Positions 1-7,805 of a stretch of DNA of 64,000 nucleotides are shown in pieces. Both the position numbers and the translations under genes were made by a program. Source of the DNA: Franconibacter helveticus LMG 23732 (GTDB lineage Bacteria; Pseudomonadota; Gammaproteobacteria; Enterobacterales; Enterobacteriaceae); contig NZ_AWFX01000011.1 of assembly GCF_000463115.2 (NCBI RefSeq), forward strand, positions 62,001 to 126,000, given 5' to 3'. Each line of letters starts with the position of its first letter. Position 1 is the stretch's first letter. A model generated the notes under the pieces. That model was not told where the DNA came from and made no database searches. It saw only the letters and a program-made list of their open reading frames with translations.

Positions 1-63
1 ATCCGTCACGCTGACCTGATGGGGGTGTTCTGCATTCTTTCAGGCAGCCTGAACCAGAAATAA
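1..63 (+). CDS. serB: Phosphoserine phosphatase SerB, C-terminal end (partial)
   Basis: Only the last 20 codons are in the window, ending in TAA at 61-63. The residues (reading IRHADLMGVFCILSGSLNQK) match the C-terminus of E. coli SerB as I remember it. SerB is the HAD-family enzyme that makes serine from phosphoserine. The order serB-radA-nadR is the normal enterobacterial one, and radA begins 11 nt downstream, so the two are probably cotranscribed. Confidence 0.85.
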   Translation: MRHADLMGVFCILSGSLNQK

Positions 64-74
64 AGAGGTAAAAG

Positions 75-1457
75 GTGGCGAAAGCTCCAAAACGCGCGTT
101 TGTGTGTAATGAGTGTGGTGCGGATTATCCGCGCTGGCAGGGACAGTGCAGCGCCTGTCATGCCTGGAATACCATCACGGAAGTGCGTATCGCCGCCTCG
201 CCGCAAGCGGCGCGCAATGAAAGGCTGGCGGGCTACGCGGGTAGCGCGGGCACCGCCAAAGTGCAGAAGCTCTCTGAGATAAGCCTTGAGGCGCTGCCGC
301 GCTTCTCTACCGGCTTTAAAGAGTTTGACCGCGTGCTCGGCGGCGGCGTCGTGCCGGGCAGCGCTATTCTGATTGGCGGCAACCCCGGCGCCGGTAAATC
401 CACGCTGCTGTTGCAAACGCTGTGCAAGCTTGCCGAACAGATGAAAACGCTCTACGTCACCGGCGAAGAGTCGCTCCAGCAGGTGGCGATGCGCGCCCAT
501 CGTCTGGGCCTGCCGACCACCAACCTGAATATGCTCTCTGAAACGAGCATCGAAACCATCTGCCAGATTGCCGAAGAAGAGCAGCCGAAGCTGATGGTTA
601 TCGACTCTATTCAGGTTATGCATATGGCGGATATCCAGTCGTCGCCGGGAAGCGTTGCCCAGGTGCGCGAAACGGCGGCTTACCTGACGCGCTTTGCAAA
701 AACCCGCGGCGTGGCCATTGTCATGGTCGGCCATGTGACGAAAGACGGCTCGCTGGCGGGCCCGAAAGTGCTGGAGCACTGTATCGACTGCTCGGTGCTG
801 CTGGATGGCGACGCCGACTCGCGCTTTCGCACGTTGCGCAGCCATAAAAACCGCTTCGGCGCCGTGAATGAGCTTGGCGTGTTCGCCATGACCGAGCAAG
901 GGCTTCGCGAAGTGAGCAACCCTTCCGCCATCTTCTTAAGCCGCGGCGATGAAGTGACGTCGGGCAGTTCCGTGATGGTGGTCTGGGAAGGCACGCGTCC
1001 GCTGCTGGTGGAAATCCAGGCGCTGGTGGATCACTCCATGATGGGCAACCCGCGCCGCGTGGCGGTGGGGCTTGAGCAAAACCGCCTCGCTATTCTGCTG
1101 GCCGTGCTGCACCGTCACGGCGGTTTGCAGATGGCGGATCAGGATGTTTTCGTTAACGTCGTGGGCGGCGTAAAAGTCACGGAAACCAGCGCGGACCTGG
1201 CGTTGCTGCTGGCGATGGTTTCAAGCCTGCGCGACCGTCCGCTGCCGCAGGATCTGGTGGTCTTTGGCGAAGTGGGGCTGGCGGGCGAGATACGCCCGGT
1301 GCCAAGCGGCCAGGAGCGCATCTCTGAAGCGGCGAAGCATGGTTTCCGTCGCGCCATTGTGCCTGCCGCCAATGTGCCGAAAAAAGTGCCGGAAGGGATG
1401 AAAATCTTTGGCGTGAAAAAACTGTCGGATGCATTAGCCGTCTTTGACGACCTATAA
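75..1457 (+). CDS. radA: DNA repair protein RadA (Sms)
   Basis: This 460-aa protein has the same length as E. coli RadA. It shows a four-cysteine zinc finger (C11, C14, C25, C28), a RecA-like ATPase core with Walker A GGNPGAGKST at 101-110, the RadA-specific KNRFG motif at 258-262, and a Lon-protease-like C-terminal domain. RadA is a DnaB-type branch-migration motor that helps RecA extend and process recombination intermediates. The start is GTG at 75, preceded by AGAGG-like ribosome-binding sequence just after the serB stop. The product aligns from its first residue with E. coli RadA. A GC-rich inverted repeat (1478-1485 with 1496-1503) lies before nadR. Confidence 0.97.
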   Translation: MAKAPKRAFVCNECGADYPRWQGQCSACHAWNTITEVRIAASPQAARNERLAGYAGSAGTAKVQKLSEISLEALPRFSTGFKEFDRVLGGGVVPGSAILIGGNPGAGKSTLLLQTLCKLAEQMKTLYVTGEESLQQVAMRAHRLGLPTTNLNMLSETSIETICQIAEEEQPKLMVIDSIQVMHMADIQSSPGSVAQVRETAAYLTRFAKTRGVAIVMVGHVTKDGSLAGPKVLEHCIDCSVLLDGDADSRFRTLRSHKNRFGAVNELGVFAMTEQGLREVSNPSAIFLSRGDEVTSGSSVMVVWEGTRPLLVEIQALVDHSMMGNPRRVAVGLEQNRLAILLAVLHRHGGLQMADQDVFVNVVGGVKVTETSADLALLLAMVSSLRDRPLPQDLVVFGEVGLAGEIRPVPSGQERISEAAKHGFRRAIVPAANVPKKVPEGMKIFGVKKLSDALAVFDDL

Positions 1458-1549
1458 TCCATAAGCTTATGTTTTTTGGCGGGTGAGGCGTTGCCCACCC
1501 GCCCTGCACATTCTGTAGATCCGGCACGCCAATTCAGCAGGAGGCTCTT

Positions 1550-2782
1550 GTGTCATCATTCGACTATCTCAAAACCGCGATCCGTCAAAAGGGCTGCACC
1601 CTACAGGAAGTTGCGGAAGCTTGCGGCATGACCAAGGGTTATTTAAGCCAGCTCCTGAACGCGAAAATCAAAAGCCCCAGCGCCCAGAAGCTTGAGGCGT
1701 TGCACCGCTTCCTGGGGCTGGAGTTCCCCCGTCAGCAAAAGAGCGTGGGGGTGGTTTTCGGGAAGTTCTATCCGCTGCATACCGGGCATATTTACCTGAT
1801 TCAGCGCGCATGCAGCCAGGTGGATGAACTGCATATCATCATGGGGTTTGATGAAAAGCGCGACCGCCTGCTGTTTGAAGAGAGCGCCATGTCGCAGCAG
1901 CCTACCGTGCCGGACCGCCTGCGCTGGCTGCTGCAAACCTTCAAATACCAGAAAAATATCCGCATCCATGCCTTTAACGAAGAGGACATGGAGCCGTACC
2001 CGCACGGCTGGGATGTCTGGAGCAACGGCATCAAGGCGTTTCTTGAAGAGAAAGGCATTCATCCCGACCGGGTCTATACCTCTGAAGAAGCCGACGCGCC
2101 GCAGTATCGCGAGCATCTGGGCATCGAGACGGTGCTTATCGACCCGAAGCGCACCTTCATGAACATCAGCGGCGGGCAGATCCGCGAAAACCCGTTCCGC
2201 TACTGGGAATATATTCCTACCGAAGTTAAACCGTTCTTCGTGCGTACCGTGGCTATTCTGGGCGGGGAATCAAGCGGGAAATCAACGCTGGTAAATAAAC
2301 TCGCCAATATCTTTAACACCACCAGCGCCTGGGAATATGGCCGCGATTATGTTTTCTCGCATCTGGGCGGCGACGAAATGGCGCTGCAATATTCCGATTA
2401 CGACAAAATCGCGCTTGGCCATGCTCAGTACATCGATTTCGCCGTGAAGTACGCCAATAAAGTCGCGTTTGTGGATACGGATTTCGTCACCACGCAGGCT
2501 TTCTGCAAAAAGTACGAGGGCAGGGAGCACCCCTTTGTGCAGGCGTTAATAGATGAATACCGCTTCGATCTGGTGATTTTGCTGGAAAACAACACGCCCT
2601 GGGTGGCGGATGGGTTGCGAAGCCTTGGCAGCTCGGTGGATCGCCGGGAGTTCCAGACCATGCTGGTGTCGATGCTTGAAGAGAACAACGTGGAGTTCGT
2701 GCATGTTGAAGAAGCGGACTACGATGCCCGCTTCCTGCGCTGCGTCGAGCTGGTTAAGCAACTGATGGGCGAACAGGCGTAA
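1550..2782 (+). CDS. nadR: Trifunctional NAD regulator NadR (repressor / NMN adenylyltransferase / ribosylnicotinamide kinase)
   Basis: This 410-aa protein matches E. coli NadR in length and domain order. An N-terminal HTH lies within residues 1-60. A nucleotidyltransferase domain opens with GKFYPLHTGH at 71-80. A C-terminal ribosylnicotinamide kinase has Walker A GGESSGKST at 238-246. In the family NadR represses NAD biosynthesis genes when NAD is plentiful and salvages nicotinamide riboside. The start is GTG at 1550 with a strong AGGAGG-type site at 1538-1544. In E. coli ettA follows nadR; here about 15 kb (a dehydrogenase/LysR pair and the capsule locus) separates them. Confidence 0.97.
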   Translation: MSSFDYLKTAIRQKGCTLQEVAEACGMTKGYLSQLLNAKIKSPSAQKLEALHRFLGLEFPRQQKSVGVVFGKFYPLHTGHIYLIQRACSQVDELHIIMGFDEKRDRLLFEESAMSQQPTVPDRLRWLLQTFKYQKNIRIHAFNEEDMEPYPHGWDVWSNGIKAFLEEKGIHPDRVYTSEEADAPQYREHLGIETVLIDPKRTFMNISGGQIRENPFRYWEYIPTEVKPFFVRTVAILGGESSGKSTLVNKLANIFNTTSAWEYGRDYVFSHLGGDEMALQYSDYDKIALGHAQYIDFAVKYANKVAFVDTDFVTTQAFCKKYEGREHPFVQALIDEYRFDLVILLENNTPWVADGLRSLGSSVDRREFQTMLVSMLEENNVEFVHVEEADYDARFLRCVELVKQLMGEQA

Positions 2783-2796
2783 CCGCCTTTACCCTG

Positions 2797-2821
2797 CTCC
2801 TCTCCCCTGTGGGGAGAGGAG
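2797..2821. terminator. Perfect hairpin between convergent nadR and the dehydrogenase gene
   Basis: Arms CTCCTCTCCCC (2797-2807) and GGGGAGAGGAG (2811-2821) pair perfectly over 11 bp around a TGT loop. It lies between two convergent stop codons, so it could terminate from either side. The T-run is weak on both sides, so intrinsic termination is only probable. Confidence 0.5.
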
Positions 2822-2826
2822 AGAAT

Positions 2827-3828
2827 TTAAAACGCCACCACCACTTTGCCGCGCATATGGCCTTCCAGCACTTTCTGGTGCGCTTCGGTAATGCTCTCCA
2901 CGCTCAGGCCGTGCAGCGTTTCGCTCAAGGCATTTTCCACAACGCCTTCATCCACAAGCTTCGCCACGTTCTCTAAAATCTCGCCCTGACGCGCCATGTC
3001 GGCGGTCTGGTACATGCTGCGGGTATACATAAATTCCCAGTGCAGCGCGGCAGACTTCGATTTCAACGCATCCTGGTTTAACGGCTGTTTGTTTTCAACG
3101 ATAGTGCAGATATGCCCCTGCGGCGCGATAAGCTGGCTTACCGCTTCCCAGTGACCATCGGTGTCGTTGAGGATGAAAATGTAATCCACAAATTTAATCT
3201 CGTGTTTCGCCAGCTCGCCTGGCAGGTCGTGATAATTCACCACGAGATCGGCGCCGCGTTCGCGACACCACTGCGCAGAGTCTTCACGCGAGGCGGTGGC
3301 GATGATTTTCACCTTGCTGTGATGACGCGCGAAGGGAATCGCGAGCGAACCAACGCCCCCTGCGCCGCCGATGATCAACAGCGTTTTATCCTCACCGGCG
3401 TCCTGAATGTTCAGGCGCTCGAACAGACCTTCCCAGGCGGTAAGCGCGGTTAAAGGAATGGAAGCGGCTGCCGCCCAGTCCAGCGAGCGCGGTTTGTGGC
3501 CGACAATACGGGCGTCAATCAGCTGGTGCGTGGTGTTGCTGCCGGGGCGGGTAATGTCGCCTGCGTAGTAAACTTCATCGCCTGCTTTAAAACCCTCTAC
3601 CTTGCTGCCGACGGCCTTAACGATGCCGCTCGCATCCCAGCCCAGCACGCGCGGTTCCTGCAAACCATTTTTTTGCAGACCGGCGTGAACCTTGGTATCG
3701 ACCGGGTTAATCGAGACCGCTTTCACTTCCACCAGCAGGTCGTTATCGCCCGGCTGCGGCATTTCGGTGGTAATTTCGATAAAAGTTTTCGGATCCTGCG
3801 GGTTAACGGCAATGGATTTTACAGTCAT
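2827..3828 (-). CDS. Zinc-type alcohol dehydrogenase-like MDR oxidoreductase
   Basis: This 333-aa product is a medium-chain dehydrogenase/reductase with an N-terminal GroES-like domain and a C-terminal Rossmann domain. The nucleotide-binding motif GGAGGVGS is at 154-161. No cysteine-rich structural-zinc lobe is visible, which fits the quinone-reductase/ZADH branch rather than classical zinc ADHs. The likely role is NAD(P)H-dependent reduction of a quinone or enal; the substrate cannot be read. I chose ATG at 3828 because GAGGAA sits about 7 nt upstream and the next residues (MTVKSIAV) begin the family core. A longer frame up to 3945 lacks family sequence. A LysR gene starts divergently 119 nt away and is its probable regulator. 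Confidence 0.85.
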   Translation of the reverse strand: MTVKSIAVNPQDPKTFIEITTEMPQPGDNDLLVEVKAVSINPVDTKVHAGLQKNGLQEPRVLGWDASGIVKAVGSKVEGFKAGDEVYYAGDITRPGSNTTHQLIDARIVGHKPRSLDWAAAASIPLTALTAWEGLFERLNIQDAGEDKTLLIIGGAGGVGSLAIPFARHHSKVKIIATASREDSAQWCRERGADLVVNYHDLPGELAKHEIKFVDYIFILNDTDGHWEAVSQLIAPQGHICTIVENKQPLNQDALKSKSAALHWEFMYTRSMYQTADMARQGEILENVAKLVDEGVVENALSETLHGLSVESITEAHQKVLEGHMRGKVVVAF

Positions 3829-3947
3829 AGCCAATTCCTCATGTAAGCGTGAAGTCGAGTCATAGTGATGACTGTAGACTACGCGCCAGCGAAAGGGGTG
3901 ATAAGATGGACAATCCCGAACGCAGTGTTCGCCCAGGATGAACAATT

Positions 3948-4880
3948 ATGTTTAAGCAGCTTCAGGATATGGCTCTGTTCGCCCTGGTGGCGGAAACAGG
4001 CAGTTTTACGGCCGCCGCCGCAAAGGCAGGGTTGCCGAAATCAAGCGTCAGTCAGCGCATCAGCCAGCTTGAAAACCAGGTGGGTCTGCGTTTGCTTAAC
4101 CGCACCACACGTAAGCTAAACCTGACCTTCGCTGGCGAACACTATTTGCTGCACTGTCGCGAAATGCTGGCGGCAAGCGAACGGGCTGAACTGGCGGTGC
4201 AACGCCTGCGCGATAACCCAAGCGGACGTTTGCGCATTACCTGCCCGGCGGGTATTGGCGCCACGCTGCTTGCGCCTATAAACGCGCAGTTCCAGTCGCG
4301 TTACCCTGATGTCTCCCTGGAAGTTTGCGTGTCGGACGACGTGCTGGATCTGGTGGAAGAGGGGTTTGATGTGGCGTTACGTACCGGCAAGCCGCAGGAC
4401 TCATCGCTGGTGGGCCGCATGATTGGCCATTATCCGCGCTATCTGCTCGCTTCGCCTGACTATCTTGCGCGCTATGCCCCGATTACGCATCCAAGCCAGC
4501 TGGTCGAGCATCGCTGCATCGTCCATAAAGCCTGGTCGCAGTGGCTCTTTCAGCGTGAGAGCGAAGACTATCTGTGCCTGTTAAACCCGTCTCACCAGAC
4601 CGATAACCTGCTTTATGCGCGCGGCAGCGCTATTGCTGGCGCAGGCATAACGCTGCTTCCCGCCTTCCTGCTGGAAGATAATATTGAAAAGGGGCTACTG
4701 ACGCCTGTACTTTCAGAATGGCAAGTCGCAGGCAATGATCTCTGGCTTATTTATCCAGGCCGTAAGCTCAATTCCCCCGCTTTAATGAGTTATATCGATT
4801 TTGTGATGCAGTCGGATAAAGTGACGCAGTTCTATGCTGGCGTGCATTATTCTGAATTAAAGGGAAGCTCATACAAATAA
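3948..4880 (+). CDS. LysR-family transcriptional regulator, divergent to the MDR dehydrogenase
   Basis: This 310-aa protein has a LysR winged HTH in the first ~60 residues (FALVAETGSFTAAAAKAGLP followed by the S-x-S-Q-R-I recognition helix). A substrate-binding domain begins near residue 90 (SGRLRITCP), of the CrgA-like branch. The ATG at 3948 has AGGATG 9-10 nt upstream. Divergence from the dehydrogenase gene is the usual LysR-target arrangement, so regulation of that gene, possibly with an electrophile or quinone as inducer, is inferred. The last codons lie just before the AT-rich capsule leader. I do not recognise a named orthologue. Confidence 0.88.
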   Translation: MFKQLQDMALFALVAETGSFTAAAAKAGLPKSSVSQRISQLENQVGLRLLNRTTRKLNLTFAGEHYLLHCREMLAASERAELAVQRLRDNPSGRLRITCPAGIGATLLAPINAQFQSRYPDVSLEVCVSDDVLDLVEEGFDVALRTGKPQDSSLVGRMIGHYPRYLLASPDYLARYAPITHPSQLVEHRCIVHKAWSQWLFQRESEDYLCLLNPSHQTDNLLYARGSAIAGAGITLLPAFLLEDNIEKGLLTPVLSEWQVAGNDLWLIYPGRKLNSPALMSYIDFVMQSDKVTQFYAGVHYSELKGSSYK

Positions 4881-5215
4881 AGACGCAGAAAGCTAAGGGC
4901 GGATTTTTTTGCCAAATTTCCGGGCGGGTTTGTTCATTAATAATCAGCCATGCAAATAAGACTCTTCTCACTTATTGCCTCAACTCAAGAATAACGTTAT
5001 CTTTTCGCCCGCACAGTGGAAATAAATATTGCCTGAATAAATATAATTTAGAGATTCATATTTATTAATTATGAATGCTGCGCAACGCAGCCAGAGATCA
5101 CCAGCGGCAGTCTTACTCCTCTTAACGAAAAATTAATTCAATACCTTCAGGCAGTTGCGGATAGCATTGCCTGTGCGGTAGCCTGCCCGATTTTTTTCAA
5201 ATACGGATTATGCTT
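4881..5215 (+). promoter_or_regulatory. AT-rich leader upstream of kpsM (region 3 promoter region)
   Basis: This 335-nt stretch holds no convincing gene. It is AT-rich around 5000-5070, with a TATAAT hexamer at 5042-5047 that could be a -10 element (its -35 is poor). A perfect hairpin GCTGCG-CAA-CGCAGC lies at 5077-5091, and an ops-like element at 5174-5185 is listed separately. A start near 5055 would give a leader of about 160 nt, like the long JUMPstart leaders of other capsule operons. H-NS silencing of such AT-rich DNA is plausible but not shown. Confidence 0.5.
5174..5185 (+). promoter_or_regulatory. ops element / JUMPstart core (RfaH recruitment site)
   Basis: The sequence TGCGGTAGCCTG differs from the ops consensus GGCGGTAGNNTG at one base. 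It is preceded by CAG and TAGC blocks resembling the upstream part of the JUMPstart sequence. It lies 31 nt before the kpsM start, in the leader of a long surface-polysaccharide operon, where RfaH-dependent ops elements occur in E. coli group 2 capsule, LPS and colanic acid operons. It implies antitermination by RfaH through kpsMT and the AT-rich region 2 genes. Confidence 0.7.
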
Positions 5216-5992
5216 ATGATCAGGAATGGATTTCATATTCAGAAAGCAACGGTAACGGCGTTGTTTCTGCGAGAGCTAAAAACGCGCTTCGGGAAATACC
5301 GGCTTGGCTATTGCTGGGCATTACTGGAACCAGTATTGCATCTGTTTGTATTGTGGATTGTTTTTGACTACGTAATGCAGCGTGCTATGGCGGATATTTC
5401 TTTTCCAGTTTTCCTGCTTAACGGCCTTATTCCTTATTTTCTTTTCAGCAATATAGCCACGCGGTCCATTAATGCCGTTGAGGCGAACCAGGGATTGTTT
5501 AATTACCGGCCGGTAAAGCCAGTCGATACTATTATTGCCCGAACTATCCTTGAGCTGTTTATTTATATAATGGTTTATTTTTTGTTAATGACGTTGTTAT
5601 TAATAAGTGGTGAAACCATCGATCATGTTAACCTCATCTCACTTTTTACCGTGGGTTTTTTGCTGGTCGTTTTCTCTTTTGGCTGCGGGCTGATTGTTAT
5701 GGTCGCGGGCGATGCCTTTCCGGAAATGGAGAAGTTTTTACCCGTCATCATCAAGCCGCTCTATTTTATCTCCTGCATTATGTTTCCGCTCAGTTCTGTG
5801 CCGAAGGAATACTGGCGCTGGCTTACCTGGAACCCGCTGCTCCATGCGGTGGAGCTTGCTCGCGGTGCGGTCGCCAGGAGCTACCAAAGCGACGGGGCCA
5901 GTCTCGCTTATCTTGCAATTAGCACGCTCGCAGTCCTGTTTGTTGGGCTGTTGCTTTATCGTAACCGGGAAGAGGCCATGTTGACGTCATGA
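5216..5992 (+). CDS. kpsM: Capsule polysaccharide ABC transporter permease KpsM
   Basis: This 258-aa membrane protein has the same length as E. coli KpsM and aligns along its whole length, with about six membrane segments. The family hallmarks FPVFLLNGLIP and LFNYRPVKP are present. KpsM pairs with KpsT to export the finished, Kdo-lipid-linked capsule chain across the inner membrane. I chose ATG at 5216 rather than ATG at 5210: it gives the E. coli length and leaves GGA at 5205-5207 at a workable distance, whereas 5210 has no usable ribosome-binding site. It overlaps kpsT by 4 nt (ATGA), so the two are translationally coupled. Confidence 0.95.
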   Translation: MIRNGFHIQKATVTALFLRELKTRFGKYRLGYCWALLEPVLHLFVLWIVFDYVMQRAMADISFPVFLLNGLIPYFLFSNIATRSINAVEANQGLFNYRPVKPVDTIIARTILELFIYIMVYFLLMTLLLISGETIDHVNLISLFTVGFLLVVFSFGCGLIVMVAGDAFPEMEKFLPVIIKPLYFISCIMFPLSSVPKEYWRWLTWNPLLHAVELARGAVARSYQSDGASLAYLAISTLAVLFVGLLLYRNREEAMLTS

Positions 5993-6663
5993 TTAAAATT
6001 GAAAACCTGACCAAGTCTTACCGGGTGCCTGGCGGCAGACATTATGTTTTTAAAGATCTCAGCCTTGAACTGCCAGCCGGAAAAAGCGTGGCGCTGATTG
6101 GCCGCAACGGAGCCGGCAAATCCACGTTGCTGCGCATGATAGGCGGCATAGATAAACCTGACAGCGGGCGCATTATCTCGCAGCGCTCTATCTCCTGGCC
6201 GGTTGGTCTTTCTGGCGGCTTTCAGGGCAGCCTGACCGGACGCGAGAACGTTAAGTTTGTGGCTCGCCTGTATGCCACGAAAGCGGATCTAAAAGAGAAG
6301 GTCGCTTTCGTTGAAGAGTTTGCCGAATTAGGTAAGTACTTCGATATGCCGATAAAAACCTACTCTTCCGGGATGCGTTCCAGGCTGAGCTTCGGGCTGA
6401 GTATGGCATTTAAATTTGACTATTACCTGGTTGACGAAGTCACTGCGGTAGGGGATGCGCGTTTCCGGGATAAATGTCATAAAATTTTTGCGGAAAAAAA
6501 TAAAGAATCTGCATTCTTAATGGTTTCTCATAGCCTCGATACGCTTAAAAATTATTGTGATATAGCTTTACTTATTTCCAGCAGTTCAAATGTTAATGTA
6601 TATAATAGCGTCCCGGAAGCAATAGAGGAATATCTTAAGAATGAAAGCCGAAATAAGTTTTAG
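5989..6663 (+). CDS. kpsT: Capsule polysaccharide ABC transporter ATPase KpsT
   Basis: This 224-aa ABC ATPase is close to E. coli KpsT. It shows Walker A GRNGAGKST at 38-46, signature YSSGMRSRL at 125-133, and Walker B YYLVDE at 145-150. It powers export through KpsM. Its start overlaps the kpsM stop. The C-terminal ~40 residues diverge from E. coli and the DNA there turns AT-rich, so the junction between conserved export genes and serotype-specific DNA lies inside or just after this gene. A 50-nt gap separates it from the Stealth gene, and all five rightward genes are probably one transcript. Confidence 0.95.
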   Translation: MIKIENLTKSYRVPGGRHYVFKDLSLELPAGKSVALIGRNGAGKSTLLRMIGGIDKPDSGRIISQRSISWPVGLSGGFQGSLTGRENVKFVARLYATKADLKEKVAFVEEFAELGKYFDMPIKTYSSGMRSRLSFGLSMAFKFDYYLVDEVTAVGDARFRDKCHKIFAEKNKESAFLMVSHSLDTLKNYCDIALLISSSSNVNVYNSVPEAIEEYLKNESRNKF

Positions 6664-6713
6664 CGGCTTCTATTATGCAATGCATTAAGATTGAACGATA
6701 AGAAGAGCGCAAC

Positions 6714-7799
6714 ATGAAAAGAATTTATAAACTACTCAGGAATCCTCCATTATTTTTCAGAGATTATTTTAATAAAAGGTACCCTGTCATCAGGAATGAA
6801 CTAAAATGCCCCGAAGAAGAAGAATATATTTTAATCAAAAATGATTTAATTCTTGAATCTTTGATGGATAATCATTTTAAGATAGATGTGGTTTTTACAT
6901 GGGTAGACAATCAAGATCCTGACTGGCAGTTAAAGTTTGAATCGTTTAAAAGCACAACTACTTTTTCTGAGGGGGAATATGCAAAGGATAGCGCTCGTTT
7001 TACAAATCATAATGAGCTGTATTATTCTCTGAAAAGCATTCAAAAGAATTTATCCTGGGTGAATAAAATATATCTCATAACGGATTCTCAAAAACCCTCC
7101 TGGATAAAACAATTTAATAATGTCACCATAGTTGATCACCGGGAGATTATACCGGACTGCTATCTTCCGACATTCAACTCACATGTAATTGAAGCTTTCT
7201 TACATAAAATCCATGGCTTAAATGAAAATTTCATTTATTTTAATGATGATGTTATTGTTGCCAGACCTTTACCTGCGGGACACTTTTTCAAAAGTAATGG
7301 TATCGCCTCGCTATTTGTTGCTTTAAAAGATCTTAATAAGATGGCTGAAAAAGGTGTTGATACGCCTACATTACATGCATCCTTACGAAGCATTGAATTG
7401 TTAAGACGGTATTTTAGAAGTGATATAAATAATCCTTTAGTACATACATATATACCGCTTAAAGTTAGTATGTATAAAGAAGTCTGGAGGTTGTACGAGA
7501 AAGAAATTGAAGGGTTTTTAATTCATAAATTTAGAAATAATTATGACTTAAATCTCGCAACCTTTCTTGTTCCATGGTTTACTTATTTAAAAGGTCACGC
7601 GGTTCAATCTCGAGATATTTGTTATTATTTTAACGTAAGATCCCCGGCAGCCAAAAGTGTTTACAATTCTTTATCGCAAGAAAAAAAAGAAGGCTTATAC
7701 CCCCACTCCATATGCCCTAATGATTTTAATACAAAAACCACAAACTTAAAACATTATGATATTTTGTTAAAGAAGAATCTAAACGAATTAATAGAGTGA
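6714..7799 (+). CDS. Stealth-family capsular polysaccharide (sugar-1-phosphate) phosphotransferase
   Basis: This 361-aa protein carries the four conserved regions of the Stealth family. CR1 is IDVVFTWVDNQDPDW at 57-71. CR2 spans about 95-185, including FNSHVIEAFLHKI (154-166) and FIYFNDDV (173-180). CR3 spans about 243-290 and ends RNNYDLNLATFLVPWF. CR4 is short, near SICPND (332-337). Members transfer hexose-1-phosphate from a nucleotide sugar, giving phosphodiester-linked capsules such as those of Neisseria meningitidis A and X. No signal peptide is seen, so it should act at the cytoplasmic face of the inner membrane. Coding is strongly AT-rich, a sign of horizontal origin. The sugar donor cannot be deduced. 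Confidence 0.88.
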   Translation: MKRIYKLLRNPPLFFRDYFNKRYPVIRNELKCPEEEEYILIKNDLILESLMDNHFKIDVVFTWVDNQDPDWQLKFESFKSTTTFSEGEYAKDSARFTNHNELYYSLKSIQKNLSWVNKIYLITDSQKPSWIKQFNNVTIVDHREIIPDCYLPTFNSHVIEAFLHKIHGLNENFIYFNDDVIVARPLPAGHFFKSNGIASLFVALKDLNKMAEKGVDTPTLHASLRSIELLRRYFRSDINNPLVHTYIPLKVSMYKEVWRLYEKEIEGFLIHKFRNNYDLNLATFLVPWFTYLKGHAVQSRDICYYFNVRSPAAKSVYNSLSQEKKEGLYPHSICPNDFNTKTTNLKHYDILLKKNLNELIE

Positions 7800-7805
7800 T
7801 TTAAA

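Noticed and set aside
6-899. 297-codon open frame antisense to serB/radA
   Set aside because: Overlaps two certain genes and has no family resemblance.
1478-1503. Inverted repeat after radA as a terminator
   Set aside because: GGCGGGTG/CACCCGCC pairs well but no T-run follows; it is left as a note under radA.
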